From the NCBI GenBank assembly GCA_025355385.1, contig JANXZS010000137.1, positions 1 to 53,101 of the forward strand: a stretch of DNA of 53,101 nt, read 5' to 3'. Below, in pieces: positions 20,373 through 29,123 of this stretch (positions are counted from its first letter, which is position 1; each line of letters starts with the position of its first letter). The DNA comes from Acidobacteriaceae bacterium. GTDB lineage: Bacteria; Acidobacteriota; Terriglobia; Terriglobales; Acidobacteriaceae. The translations under genes were made by a program, and so were the position numbers. Below the pieces are notes generated by a model. It had not been told where the DNA came from. It did not search any database and worked only from the letters and a program-made list of their open reading frames with translations.

Positions 20373-20996
20373 ATGAAACAACTACTTGAAGGATATCTGC
20401 GCTTTCACAGCGATGTATTCCCCCAGCGGCGGGATCATTTTCATCTACTCTCTGAGGGCCAGTCTCCGGAGACCCTCTTCCTCACCTGCGCCGATTCGCG
20501 GGTCGTACCCGACCTCATTCTTCAGACCGAACCCGGGGACCTCTTCATCGGTCGCAACGTTGGCAACGTCGTCCCTCCCCACGGCGAGATGGAGGGTGGA
20601 GTTTCCGCCACCATCGAATATGCGGTGGAGGTTCTCAAGGTCAAGCACATTATCATCTGCGGCCACTCGGACTGTGGGGCAATCAAGGCGGCGCTGGATA
20701 AGCAGTCGCTGGCATCGCTGCCGTCGGCGCGCCACTGGTTGCGCTATGTCGAGAGTGCGTGGAACTTCGTCGATCCCTCGGTGCGCGGGTCGGACACCGA
20801 ACTCCTTGCGCTGATTCACGCTAACGTCATCGCGCAAGTGGAGAATCTGAAGACTCATCCCGAGGTCTCCGCCGCCTTGGAACAACAAAGGCTTGAGGTT
20901 CACGGTTGGTTCTATGACATCCTCAGTGGGACTATCGAATCCTACGACCTGGAGTTGAAGAAGTTCGTTCCCCTGGGTGGGTCAACCGCAGAGTAG
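20373..20996 (+). CDS. Beta-class carbonic anhydrase
   Basis: 207 aa. Zinc ligands and catalytic dyad are visible: CADSR (Cys39, Asp41, Arg43) and HSDCG (His98, Cys101). RNVGNVVPPHG is the other family mark. Reaction: CO2 + H2O to bicarbonate and proton, in the cytoplasm. The start at ATG 20373 is chosen over an upstream TTG (20361) because GAGGAG lies 4-9 bases before it. It is downstream of the hydrolase gene by 83 bases on the same strand. Confidence 0.95.
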   Translation: MKQLLEGYLRFHSDVFPQRRDHFHLLSEGQSPETLFLTCADSRVVPDLILQTEPGDLFIGRNVGNVVPPHGEMEGGVSATIEYAVEVLKVKHIIICGHSDCGAIKAALDKQSLASLPSARHWLRYVESAWNFVDPSVRGSDTELLALIHANVIAQVENLKTHPEVSAALEQQRLEVHGWFYDILSGTIESYDLELKKFVPLGGSTAE

Positions 20997-21046
20997 CCGC
21001 ATACCCGACATTGCTGTCGCCAAGGGCAATCTGTGCACGAAGTTAG

Positions 21047-21223
21047 CTATAACCCCATTTTCGCGGAGCTACGTCCCACAAACCGGTCGAGCGCCGCAGG
21101 TTCAAGGACGCCAGGCATCTCGACGCGTTCTGCAAACAACTCGCGGCGGTCACAGTCAACCTCGACCGTCACGTGCAACTGGCAATGACCTGCGCCGTCA
21201 ACAAACTCGAATTGCATGGTCAT
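21047..21223 (-). CDS. Candidate 58-aa protein in the gap after carbonic anhydrase
   Basis: The gap 20997-21491 (495 bases) has no long gene. On the reverse strand a 58-codon frame (two ATGs, 21223 and 21217) has GGAG at the right distance from the second, and a protein-like sequence (MQFEFVDGAGHCQLHVTVEV, then RRELFAERVEMPGVLEPAAL). The opposite strand is also open over much of this stretch, so composition does not settle the question. No family is recognised. The rest of the gap contains the inverted repeat AGGTCAG/CTGACCT (21362-21368 and 21400-21406) upstream of the next gene, of unknown meaning. Confidence 0.3.
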   Translation of the reverse strand: MTMQFEFVDGAGHCQLHVTVEVDCDRRELFAERVEMPGVLEPAALDRFVGRSSAKMGL

Positions 21224-21491
21224 CACTCCACCGGCAAACTTGGGGCCTAATGCGCCAAGGTCACTTCGCGCTTGTCTTCCTGATGCACCGGAAAACCGGC
21301 TAGAAGCGTTGCAGCATCGGCTTTGAACGAGCCTCCCTGAGTGCTACGGCCTGTACACGTTAGGTCAGGGCCATGCCCATACGAATCGGCGTAGAATCAC
21401 TGACCTCTAAGGAGCACCCAGATAGCTGCGGCGAGAGCTATGCCACTTTCGCTCTCTGGACAAAGAGAATAATTGATTAGATGGCGGGACG

Positions 21492-22517
21492 ATGGAAACT
21501 CTGATTTTTGACAAGTCGTTTGTTCAAACGCTCAACTCGGATGAGCTTTTTGAATTAGTTGTTTTTTTTGAGATTGTTAATACTCCAATACTTCGCAAAG
21601 AGATTCTGGCTGATCTCGAAAAGAAATCAACTGAAGAGCGGAACCAACTATTCATCGTGGGAAGCCTTTGCTCGAAAATGTCTCACTCTAATCTTGAGCC
21701 GATGGAATACAGGAAGGCAGCCCTGCATGAACTGAAAAGTGGCAGGGCTATACCTCTACATGGAGCGATGTTGATTGACTCAACTGCGCCGCACGTAAGA
21801 ATGGGAGTAGGAGGCATACACTACGATGGTCGGGAGCTTCAATGGGATTGGAAGCGATGGGCAGAGGGCTCCTTCACAGACGAGGAACGATCTCTTGCAG
21901 CATCGTATCGCCGCTCAAGTGAGGAGTACGATCTAGAAGCCTTTTGCAAGCAGTGGCGGCCGACAGCTCAAAAACACTTCGGTGAATGTGAGACTGTTAG
22001 TCAAATCATCGCTAAAGTTGACGGGCTGATCGACGACCCGGACCAGCATGCTCAAGAATTGATCCTCGAGGTTACCGCAAAGTGGCTTGGGGCAACTGAA
22101 GTGTTCATGCAAAGTCCACGCGCGTTGATGAAGGCGGGCCGAATACGAAAAATAAAGGACTATGCGCCATTCGCGACCTCTATAACGCGATTGGCGCTTA
22201 CCTACATATGGTGTCTATTGAGAGGATTCTTTGGACCTAGACGTAGTGACATGTCAGATCTTGAGTACCTCTACTACTCGCCATTCTGCAGATTCTTTGT
22301 TTCGAGTGATCGTCTACACAAGACATTGTGGCAGGCAGCTACAACCAAAGCCCTATTCTGCGACGGCGAGGCTCTCAAAGCCGACTTGAAACGGCGGGCA
22401 GAATTGCGTAAGAAATCTCCCGATCTGGTAGCCGGTCCCAGACCAATTCCGCTCGAATCCTCGATCTTGACAGAGTTGTTTAGGCACTATGACGCGAGCC
22501 GTCGAGAATCACGTTGA
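21492..22517 (+). CDS. Unrecognised 341-aa protein with PIN-nuclease-like features
   Basis: The N-terminus METLIFDKSFVQTLNSDELF puts an Asp (Asp7) at the end of a first beta strand, as in PIN-domain ribonucleases. A later segment, DMSDLEYLYYSPFCRFFVSS followed by DRLH, has acidic residues at 253, 256, 258 and 273 in the strand-helix-strand arrangement where PIN domains keep their remaining metal ligands. In between are long helical stretches and a hydrophobic helix (about 232-246, TRLALTYIWCLL). At 341 aa it is far longer than VapC toxins (~130 aa). Base use is more A/T-rich than in neighbours (for example codons in FELVVFFEIVN), suggesting acquired DNA. No antitoxin-like gene precedes it. 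PIN assignment is a hypothesis. Confidence 0.6.
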   Translation: METLIFDKSFVQTLNSDELFELVVFFEIVNTPILRKEILADLEKKSTEERNQLFIVGSLCSKMSHSNLEPMEYRKAALHELKSGRAIPLHGAMLIDSTAPHVRMGVGGIHYDGRELQWDWKRWAEGSFTDEERSLAASYRRSSEEYDLEAFCKQWRPTAQKHFGECETVSQIIAKVDGLIDDPDQHAQELILEVTAKWLGATEVFMQSPRALMKAGRIRKIKDYAPFATSITRLALTYIWCLLRGFFGPRRSDMSDLEYLYYSPFCRFFVSSDRLHKTLWQAATTKALFCDGEALKADLKRRAELRKKSPDLVAGPRPIPLESSILTELFRHYDASRRESR

Positions 22518-22836
22518 TTCGAACCTCTGATGGAATCAGAAGAAATTCAAATCAGCAGCGCAAATCGCCGGACGCGCAGCTTCGGCATAAAATCGACTGA
22601 TCTCTATGCCCTCGCTCTCCTGCCGAGCCTTGAGAGCGGCGACTTCCGTTCCTACTAGATTAACTGCATAATCGCTGAATCGCTTTGGACCATCTCCGGA
22701 GCCAGAATCCCTAAGCTTCAGGTTCACGTTGAATCACGGGAAACTCGGAAGCTAAACCAATTGCGCGAAGAGTCCATCTCCGAAACTCCAAGTCAGATAG
22801 TTTCCTAATCACAGCGAGGCTGGGCTTATCCCTATA
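22518..22836. other. Intergenic stretch, no gene supported
   Basis: 319 bases between the PIN-like gene and the repeat element before the convergent MFS gene. A 63-codon reverse frame (22536-22727, GTG start) and another just upstream are open but lack ribosome-binding sites and do not resemble a known family. They may be remnants. Confidence 0.4.
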
Positions 22837-22941
22837 GCAGAAGCATGGATGGTGTGTGTATCCAGCGTCAGCGATGTAGGCATTTTCCTGATGAAAATGC
22901 CTGCAGAGATTTGCGCCTCGCCTAACAGTAACCCTGCTTCT
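22837..22941. repeat. Interspersed repeat family 1, copy 1
   Basis: 105 bp, starting GCAGAAGCA and ending CCCTGCTTCT. The core GTATCCAGCGTCAGCGATGT is identical in all three copies. It is followed by a perfect 10-bp hairpin, AGGCATTTTC-CTGAT-GAAAATGCCT. This copy has lost part of the left terminal repeat. It ends four bases before the MFS stop codon, in a convergent gap, so it could also work as a bidirectional terminator. Confidence 0.85.
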
Positions 22942-22944
22942 CAT

Positions 22945-24519
22945 CTAGTGCAGCGCGACGGCACCCTTCTTGTGCTTTACGTTGCGGAAGAGCCAGACCA
23001 GCATGGCGGCGAGAAAACCCAGCACGGCAGTCCAACGAAAGACGTCGATGAACGACCACAGCAGCGCCTGCTGATTGAGTTGGCGGTACATCTCACCCTG
23101 GGCGGCTGAGCTACCCGCGGCCTTGCCGAGATATCTTGCAATGAAGCTTGTGTATTGCTGAGTGGAGTGCTGATAGATGGCCCCGACCCTGGGCGCCGCT
23201 GCCACGATCTGGTTCTGATGGAAAGCCGCGCGCCGGATCAGCATGGTCTGGGCTCCGGCAATGCCGATGGATCCGCCGATATTTCTGAGCAGATTAAAAA
23301 TGCCGGTGGCGTTGCCCATGTCTTCATTGCGGACGGTGGCCGTGGCCATGGATGAGATGGGAACGAATACGAAGCTGAGCGCGAAACCAGTCACCATGAT
23401 CGGGATCAGCAGTGTCCTCGGTCCAATATCGAGATTAACGCCTCCGAAGATCATGGAGCAGATGCCGAAGCCGACAAAGCCGAGGGTGAGCAGGATGCGA
23501 TTGTCGACTTTGCTGGAGAGCCAGCCAATGACCGGCATGCCAAGGATGGATCCGATGCCCCGCGGACCGACCACCAGGCCAGCGGCGAAGGCGGTATAGC
23601 CGAGCACCTCCTGGTAGTACAGCGGCAGCATGGTGATGGTGATGTAAATTGCCACGCCGAGCAGGCCGATCAGCAGGCAGCCTACCGCGAAGTTGCGGTT
23701 CTTCAGTATCTGCAGATTGATGAGTCCGTTTTTATTTCGCCAGGAACGGACGATGAACCATGTGAGGGAGATGACCAGGGCGAAGACGGCCCAACGAACC
23801 CAGACCGCGCTGAACCAATCGTCCTCCTGCCCTTTGTCGAGCACGATCTGCAGGCACCCGGTCCAGACGGCGAGCAGTCCAAAGCTGAGGTTGTCGAAGG
23901 GGTGGACCTTGGCGTTCTTGATGTAGGGGGGATCGACCACGTAACGGTTGATCATGAAAACCGCCAACGCGCCTACCGGAATATTGATGTAGAACGCATA
24001 GCGCCAGCTATACGTGTCCGTAAGCCATCCGCCCAGCGTTGGCCCAAGTACGGGTGCGACCACGATCCCGAAGGCGAAGACCGCCATCGCCATGCCGCGC
24101 TTTGCCGGGGGAAAGCTTTCGAGCAGAATAGCCTGCGAGATGGGCTGCAAGGCTCCGCCGCCCGCGCCTTGTATGACACGGGCTACGAGTAGAAGGGCCA
24201 AAGAAGGAGCGGCCCCGCAGAAGAAGGAGGCAATGGTAAACAAGATTACGCAGATGATGAGAAACCGCTTGCGGCCAAAGCGGAGGGAAAACCAGTTGCT
24301 CGCCGGGAGAATAATAGCGTTGGCCACCAGATAGCTGGTCAAAACCCAGGTCGCCTCGGAGTTGCTCGCCGACAGGCTTCCAGCAATGTAGGGCAGGGCG
24401 ACGGAGGCTATGGCCGTATCCAGCACCTCCATGAACGTGGCCAGCATAACGGAAATGGCGACCATCCACGGGTTTGCGACGAGGGCGGCTTTTGCAGATC
24501 CGCTGGACGGTTCAACCAT
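22945..24519 (-). CDS. DHA2-family multidrug exporter (EmrB-like MFS)
   Basis: 524 aa with about 14 membrane segments, the 14-spanner drug:H+ antiporter layout. Family motifs: LDTAIASVALPYIAGSL in TM1, WFSLRFGRKRFL (motif A), LLVARVIQGAGGGALQPISQ (motif B region), GIVVAPVLGPTLGGWL (motif C) and INIPVGA. Likely exports hydrophobic toxic compounds, working with a HlyD adaptor and TolC. No such genes are adjacent; an EmrA/TolC pair without a pump is at 38.7-41.4 kb. Ends at the edge of repeat family 1 copy 1. Confidence 0.93.
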   Translation of the reverse strand: MVEPSSGSAKAALVANPWMVAISVMLATFMEVLDTAIASVALPYIAGSLSASNSEATWVLTSYLVANAIILPASNWFSLRFGRKRFLIICVILFTIASFFCGAAPSLALLLVARVIQGAGGGALQPISQAILLESFPPAKRGMAMAVFAFGIVVAPVLGPTLGGWLTDTYSWRYAFYINIPVGALAVFMINRYVVDPPYIKNAKVHPFDNLSFGLLAVWTGCLQIVLDKGQEDDWFSAVWVRWAVFALVISLTWFIVRSWRNKNGLINLQILKNRNFAVGCLLIGLLGVAIYITITMLPLYYQEVLGYTAFAAGLVVGPRGIGSILGMPVIGWLSSKVDNRILLTLGFVGFGICSMIFGGVNLDIGPRTLLIPIMVTGFALSFVFVPISSMATATVRNEDMGNATGIFNLLRNIGGSIGIAGAQTMLIRRAAFHQNQIVAAAPRVGAIYQHSTQQYTSFIARYLGKAAGSSAAQGEMYRQLNQQALLWSFIDVFRWTAVLGFLAAMLVWLFRNVKHKKGAVALH

Positions 24520-24696
24520 TGAGCAATCCTAAATAAAAGAACAGTTTACGGGGCCGGTTGACGAATTCCAATAGCCGGGCTTGAGCGGAGGCAGGAACTC
24601 CCGTTCTGCCTTTGGACGAAGGCAACAATCCAACTGATTCATAAAGTGAGCTTTACAAGACTTTGAGTCGCGAGAGTGATTGTTGGCATCAGATAC

Positions 24697-24717
24697 CTTG
24701 ACAGCAAGTGACTCAAG
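24697..24717 (+). promoter_or_regulatory. HAIR-like HspR operator overlapping the dnaK promoter
   Basis: CTTGACA-N7-ACTCAAG. The known HspR target is CTTGAGT-N7-ACTCAAG: the right half matches 7 of 7, the left 5 of 7, and the 7-base spacer is exact. The left half contains TTGACA (24698-24703), a perfect -35 box; a weak -10 candidate AATGCT follows after 17 bases. HspR binding here would block RNA polymerase. It lies 62 bases before the dnaK ATG, and hspR is encoded 5 kb downstream. Confidence 0.75.
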
Positions 24718-24779
24718 TGAAATGCTGGCACTGCAAGGCCAAGATCAGTTAGAGCGCAAATTGAGGGTGGGAAGAGCAC

Positions 24780-26702
24780 ATGGCAAAAATTATAGGAATC
24801 GACCTCGGCACGACCAATTCGGTTGTAGCAGTGATGGAAGGCGGCGAGCCGAAGGTAATCGCCAATGAGGAAGGCGGCCGGACGACGCCCTCGATCGTGG
24901 GCTTTACCAAGAGTGGGGAGCGCCTGGTGGGTCAAGTAGCCAAGCGTCAGGCCATCACCAATCCCGAGAACACGGTTTATTCGATCAAGCGGTTCATGGG
25001 TCGCCGGTTCAACGAAGTGAACGATGAGATGAAGATGGTGCCTTACAAGGTGAAGCAGGCGGGCGACCACCTGGTTATCGAGGCCCAGGGCAAGGACTAC
25101 ACGCCGCCCGAGGTTTCGGCGATGGTGCTTCAAAAGTTGAAGAAAGCAGCGGAGGACTATCTCGGTCAGTCGGTGACGGAAGCCGTGATTACCGTGCCAG
25201 CCTATTTCAATGACGCGCAGCGCCAGGCGACGAAAGACGCAGGCAAAATCGCCGGACTCGATGTGAAGCGCATTGTCAATGAGCCGACGGCAGCCGCACT
25301 GGCCTATGGTCTGGACAAGAAAAAGGACGAGACTATCGCGGTATATGACTTCGGCGGCGGTACGTTTGACGTATCGGTGCTGGAGGTTGGCGAAGGCGTG
25401 ATTGAGGTGAAGTCGACCAACGGGGATACTCACCTTGGCGGCGACAACCTTGATCAGCGCATCGTGGACTGGCTGATCGACGAATTCAAGAAGGAAGAGA
25501 GCCTGGACTTGCATTCGAAGGGGAATGAAATGGCTCTGCAGCGGCTGAAGGATGCCGCGGAGAAGGCCAAGATCGAGTTATCGACGACCGTTGAAACAGA
25601 GATCAATCTGCCGTTCATCACGGCGGATGCGACTGGGCCGAAGCACCTGGTGAGAAAGCTGACGCGCTCCAAACTGGAGCAGTTGGTAGGGGACCTGCTC
25701 GAGCGTTCGATCGAGCCCTGCAAGAAGGCTCTGGCAGACGCCGGTATCGACGCCAGCAAAATCGACGAAGTGGTACTGGTTGGCGGCCAGACGCGCATGC
25801 CGGCTATTCAGGAGCTGGTTATGAAGCTCTTTGGCAGGGAGCCTCATAAGGGTGTGAATCCGGATGAAGTGGTTGCCATTGGGGCGGCGGTGCAGGCTGG
25901 CGTGCTGGCAGGCGAGGTGAAGGATCTGCTGTTGCTGGACGTAACTCCGCTGACGCTCTCCATCGAAACACTAGGTGGCGTGGCGACGACCATGATTCAG
26001 CGCAACACGACGATTCCCACCAAGAAGACCGAAGTCTTTTCGACGGCTGCCGATAGTCAGACTGAGGTTGAAGTTCACGTGCTACAGGGTGAGCGACCGA
26101 TGGCCGCTCAGAATCGCACGCTGGGCAAGTTCAAGCTGGCTGGAATTCCTCCCGCCCAGCGCGGGGTGCCGCAAATCGAGGTGACGTTTGACATCGATGC
26201 GAACGGCATTCTGAACGTGACGGCGAAGGATATGGCGACGGGTAAGGATCAGCGAATCCAAATCACTTCGTCCAGCGGCTTGAGCAAGGAGGAAGTGGAG
26301 CGCATGGCGAAGGAAGCCGATGTCCACTCCTCCGAGGATAAGACGAAGCGTGAGGAGATCGAAGCCAAGAACGGCCTGGACAACCTCGTCTACAACATCG
26401 AGAAGATGCTTAAGGAGAGCGGTGACAAGGTTTCCGAGAGCGACAAGACGGATGTAGAGGCAACGCTGGCTGAGGCCAAGAAGACGCTCGAAGGCACTCC
26501 AACCGTAGCGGAACTGAACGCATCCAGGGACAAGCTGACCGCGGCCTCGCACAAGATGGCCGAGGCGATGTACAAGGCGACAGCCGCCGCATCGACGGGC
26601 TCAACCCCCGGAGCGGATGGAAATACCCCGCCCGAAGGCGCGGAGAAGAAAGACGAAGGCGTCATCGATGCCGAGTACGTGGACGTCGACGAGAAGAAGT
26701 AA
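24780..26702 (+). CDS. dnaK: Chaperone DnaK (Hsp70)
   Basis: 640 aa, normal length. ATPase domain with [19 protein letters not shown], the phosphate-2 motif [18 protein letters not shown] and the adenosine motif [17 protein letters not shown]; linker [20 protein letters not shown]; substrate domain; C-terminal lid and the acidic tail ending [15 protein letters not shown]. Binds hydrophobic peptides under ATP control with DnaJ and GrpE. First gene of a cluster with dnaJ and hspR, preceded by a HAIR-like operator, so repression by HspR at normal temperature is likely. No grpE is in the window. Confidence 0.99.
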   Translation: MAKIIGIDLGTTNSVVAVMEGGEPKVIANEEGGRTTPSIVGFTKSGERLVGQVAKRQAITNPENTVYSIKRFMGRRFNEVNDEMKMVPYKVKQAGDHLVIEAQGKDYTPPEVSAMVLQKLKKAAEDYLGQSVTEAVITVPAYFNDAQRQATKDAGKIAGLDVKRIVNEPTAAALAYGLDKKKDETIAVYDFGGGTFDVSVLEVGEGVIEVKSTNGDTHLGGDNLDQRIVDWLIDEFKKEESLDLHSKGNEMALQRLKDAAEKAKIELSTTVETEINLPFITADATGPKHLVRKLTRSKLEQLVGDLLERSIEPCKKALADAGIDASKIDEVVLVGGQTRMPAIQELVMKLFGREPHKGVNPDEVVAIGAAVQAGVLAGEVKDLLLLDVTPLTLSIETLGGVATTMIQRNTTIPTKKTEVFSTAADSQTEVEVHVLQGERPMAAQNRTLGKFKLAGIPPAQRGVPQIEVTFDIDANGILNVTAKDMATGKDQRIQITSSSGLSKEEVERMAKEADVHSSEDKTKREEIEAKNGLDNLVYNIEKMLKESGDKVSESDKTDVEATLAEAKKTLEGTPTVAELNASRDKLTAASHKMAEAMYKATAAASTGSTPGADGNTPPEGAEKKDEGVIDAEYVDVDEKK

Positions 26703-26763
26703 GAGGAACCGCACAGAACAGGATTTCGTAACTGTTACAGTTGCGATCTCTGGCAGTGGAGAC

Positions 26764-26803
26764 TACGGGGCGTGTCTCGAGCTAGTAGCCGGGGCGCCCC
26801 GTA
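26764..26803 (+). terminator. GC-rich hairpin after dnaK (possible attenuator)
   Basis: TACGGGGCG at 26764-26772 pairs with CGCCCCGTA at 26795-26803 (9 bp, 22-base loop). It lies 61 bases after the dnaK stop and before the ribosome-binding site of the 56-aa gene. There is no strong T-run, so partial termination or mRNA end protection is more likely than a full stop. Confidence 0.45.
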
Positions 26804-26831
26804 ATCTTTAAGGCAGCAAAGGGAGGAACGG

Positions 26832-27002
26832 ATGACCGATACCGTTTGGAAATGCGAGCAGTGGCGCGCAGGCCAGGTCTACAACAAAGTTGTGTTCAAC
26901 ACCCAGGAAGAGGCTGAGTTGTTCGCCCGGAAGATGCGTCATGTGGAACCGGACCTGTTGTGGAATGTGGAGGCCGTGCAGGCGAGTCAGATATGGAATT
27001 GA
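26832..27002 (+). CDS. 56-aa conserved-looking protein between dnaK and dnaJ
   Basis: ATG with a strong AGGGAGGA site 4-11 bases upstream; stop TGA at 27000-27002. The product starts MTDTVWKCEQWRAGQVYNKV and continues with VFNTQEEAELFARKMRHVEP, ending in QASQIWN. It reads like a small alpha/beta protein: strand, strand, then a long helix. Location inside the chaperone cluster, on the same strand with HAIR-controlled dnaK upstream, suggests co-expression in heat shock. Function unknown; no domain recognised. Confidence 0.7.
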   Translation: MTDTVWKCEQWRAGQVYNKVVFNTQEEAELFARKMRHVEPDLLWNVEAVQASQIWN

Positions 27003-27114
27003 GAGGCTGCGGCAGGCGCCGCGAAGCGGCGGCGCTTAGCGGCGGTCGTGCTAGGCTCGACCTGTAAGGCTGGTGTTTCGATAGAAAAAGCGACTCCACG
27101 CTGCACGGAAAACC

Positions 27115-28302
27115 ATGGCGACGACAAAACAGAAGGACTATTACGGATTACTCGGCGTCAAGAAGACGGCCACTGCGGACGAGATTCGCAAGGCCTTCCG
27201 TAAACAAGCGCGGAAGTATCATCCCGACGTCAACCCCAACGACAAAAAGGCCGAAGAGAAGTTCAAGGAAATATCGGAGGCCAACGATGTGCTGAGCGAT
27301 GAAAAGAAGCGCAAGGTCTATGACCAGCTTGGCTTCTATTCTGACCAGATCGATCCCGCGACGGTGGACGCTGCTTCGCGCGGTGGCTATGGCCGGGCAG
27401 CGGGGCGTCACGACGAGGGCGTGCACTTTGGCGGATTCGATTTCTCTGATCTGGAAAATCAGCCTGCTGGCCACGGCCAGCAGGGAGCTGGGTGGGGAAA
27501 CTTCAAGGATATTTTCTCAGGGATTTTTAACCAGGGCCAGCAGAAGGCTCGCGGCCCTGAAGCCGGCACGGATCTGGAGTACCAGGTCCAGGTGGATTTC
27601 TGGACAGCGATTCGCGGCGGCACGGCGCGACTGGACATTCAGCGGCGAGAAGTTTGTTCGACGTGCAACGGGAGAGCTTTTAGTGGTGGCCAGGCACAGT
27701 GTCCCGAATGTAACGGCGCGGGCCAAGTAACGCAGATGGGCGGCCGCATGAAGTTCGATATTCAGTGCCCGCGCTGCGGTGGCAGTGGCAAGGCGCCTAA
27801 CGCCTGCCGTACCTGTCATGGAGAAGGCACGGTGACGCGTTCAGAAGTAGTCGAGTTCCGCATCAAGGCTGGAACTCGCGATGGGCAGCGTATCCGCCTC
27901 GGGGGGAAGGGTAATGCCGGCGTCAATGGCGGCGCGGCTGGCGACCTTTACCTGATACTCAAGATCGGTACCCATCCGGTCTTCAGTCGCATTCTCGACA
28001 ACATTCACATTACTGTGCCTATCACTGTGGCAGAAGCAACGCTGGGTGCAAAGATCGAGGTGCCGACGATCGATGGCCGGGCGCAATTGAAGATTCCGCC
28101 AGCCACGCAAAATGGCCAAAAGCTGCGACTGCGGGAAAGGGGCGTGCCATCCGCTTCTCAGGACGGCGCTCGCGGAGATCAGATCGCGACTGTGCAAGTT
28201 GTGATCCCGCACCTCCGGGATGAGAAATCCAAGGAAATCATGAGACAAATGGCCCAATTAAACCCCGAAGATCCCCGCGCTGCCCTATTTAAAGACATTT
28301 AA
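27115..28302 (+). CDS. dnaJ: Chaperone DnaJ (Hsp40, with zinc-finger domain)
   Basis: 395 aa. J domain (about 8-72) with the HPD motif at 36-38 (KYHPDVN); a Gly/Phe-rich linker; four CxxCxGxG-type zinc-binding repeats from about residue 181 ([32 protein letters not shown]); C-terminal substrate domain ([20 protein letters not shown]). It stimulates DnaK ATPase and hands over unfolded proteins. The first repeat is slightly divergent (CNGRA for CxGxG). Co-directional with dnaK; a second DnaJ elsewhere in the genome is possible. Confidence 0.95.
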   Translation: MATTKQKDYYGLLGVKKTATADEIRKAFRKQARKYHPDVNPNDKKAEEKFKEISEANDVLSDEKKRKVYDQLGFYSDQIDPATVDAASRGGYGRAAGRHDEGVHFGGFDFSDLENQPAGHGQQGAGWGNFKDIFSGIFNQGQQKARGPEAGTDLEYQVQVDFWTAIRGGTARLDIQRREVCSTCNGRAFSGGQAQCPECNGAGQVTQMGGRMKFDIQCPRCGGSGKAPNACRTCHGEGTVTRSEVVEFRIKAGTRDGQRIRLGGKGNAGVNGGAAGDLYLILKIGTHPVFSRILDNIHITVPITVAEATLGAKIEVPTIDGRAQLKIPPATQNGQKLRLRERGVPSASQDGARGDQIATVQVVIPHLRDEKSKEIMRQMAQLNPEDPRAALFKDI

Positions 28303-28402
28303 GTACTAAAGTTTTGACGTTTATTACCCATCGTCCGTGGTAGCTTCGTAACACCTTCGGGGGATAGCAATGACACCCTTGGAGGAATTGAGGCCCAAGA
28401 CG

Positions 28403-28972
28403 ATGAGAAAGCTATTTGTAGCAGCGATGTTCCTGGTGTTGGGCTCTGTTTCACTTCATGCTTTGACGCCCAGCTGCGATATATTTCATAAAAACCATGA
28501 GGGCTGGCAGAACGCGAAAATCGGTGAACTTTCTACTGATAGTGTTCTCCAGCAATACCTCCGCAGTTCGCAAGCAGTCTACGAAGCGTGGTGTGAGGCA
28601 CAGCCAGCCGATAGTGCGGTTCGTGCGCAGGTGGTCGACACATTTGTCGAAGCCTACCGAGCGGAACGCTTCTCCGAAGTATTTAACGTAGAGGTTCGAC
28701 CAGCCATGGGACTAGAGATGCTGGCCTTGATAGGGTTGACTCGTGAGCTGCCCGAAGGCTTGCAAAGCGATCACAGGCTGCGCGAAGCGTGGATTCAGGA
28801 TTGTCAGGACGCCTGCTTTGCCGGGGCTGCTCCCAACGCTCAGGATGCACGCGGGCAGTTAACCTGTGGCATTCAGGTGCGCAACGACTTGATGGAAAAC
28901 TTGAAACCGGCACCCGGGGTAGAAGCGGTCAAGCACATGCTTTGGGAGACCCCCATCGCTGTACTCAACTAA
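28403..28972 (+). CDS. Secreted protein of unknown function in the heat-shock cluster
   Basis: 189 aa from ATG 28403, which gives a signal peptide MRKLFVAAMFLVLGSVSLHA; an in-frame ATG at 28370 would add 11 residues that spoil it. The mature part has four Cys (PSCDIF; EAWCEAQ; QDCQDACFAG; LTCGIQV), which could form disulfides in the periplasm. No family recognised. It lies 100 bases after dnaJ, and a 10-bp hairpin follows 37 bases after its stop. Confidence 0.7.
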   Translation: MRKLFVAAMFLVLGSVSLHALTPSCDIFHKNHEGWQNAKIGELSTDSVLQQYLRSSQAVYEAWCEAQPADSAVRAQVVDTFVEAYRAERFSEVFNVEVRPAMGLEMLALIGLTRELPEGLQSDHRLREAWIQDCQDACFAGAAPNAQDARGQLTCGIQVRNDLMENLKPAPGVEAVKHMLWETPIAVLN

Positions 28973-29009
28973 GGCGTTCCGCTTCTGGCGTATCCGACGC
29001 AGCAGTCCG

Positions 29010-29039
29010 GTGCGGCTTCTCAGTTTAGCGAAGCCGCAC
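29010..29039 (+). terminator. Perfect 10-bp hairpin after the secreted-protein gene
   Basis: GTGCGGCTTC, a 10-base loop, and GAAGCCGCAC. It is 37 bases after the stop at 28972 and 84 bases before the acetyltransferase start. There is no long T-run after it (TAGGCTCTCTTCC), so it may be a weak terminator. Confidence 0.5.
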
Positions 29040-29123
29040 TAGGCTCTCTTCCGGGGACACAATAGGATCGGGTTTCGTTTTAGGACATGCCTGGCAGGGC
29101 AGGGTTTTAAGGAGGGCGCAGGA

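Noticed and set aside
22536-22727. 63-codon reverse frame after the PIN-like gene
   Set aside because: GTG start without ribosome-binding site and no family; listed only as intergenic.
24639-25514. 291-codon frame on the minus strand over dnaK
   Set aside because: It is the antisense of a clear DnaK; composition (His/Arg/Leu-rich) is that of a shadow.
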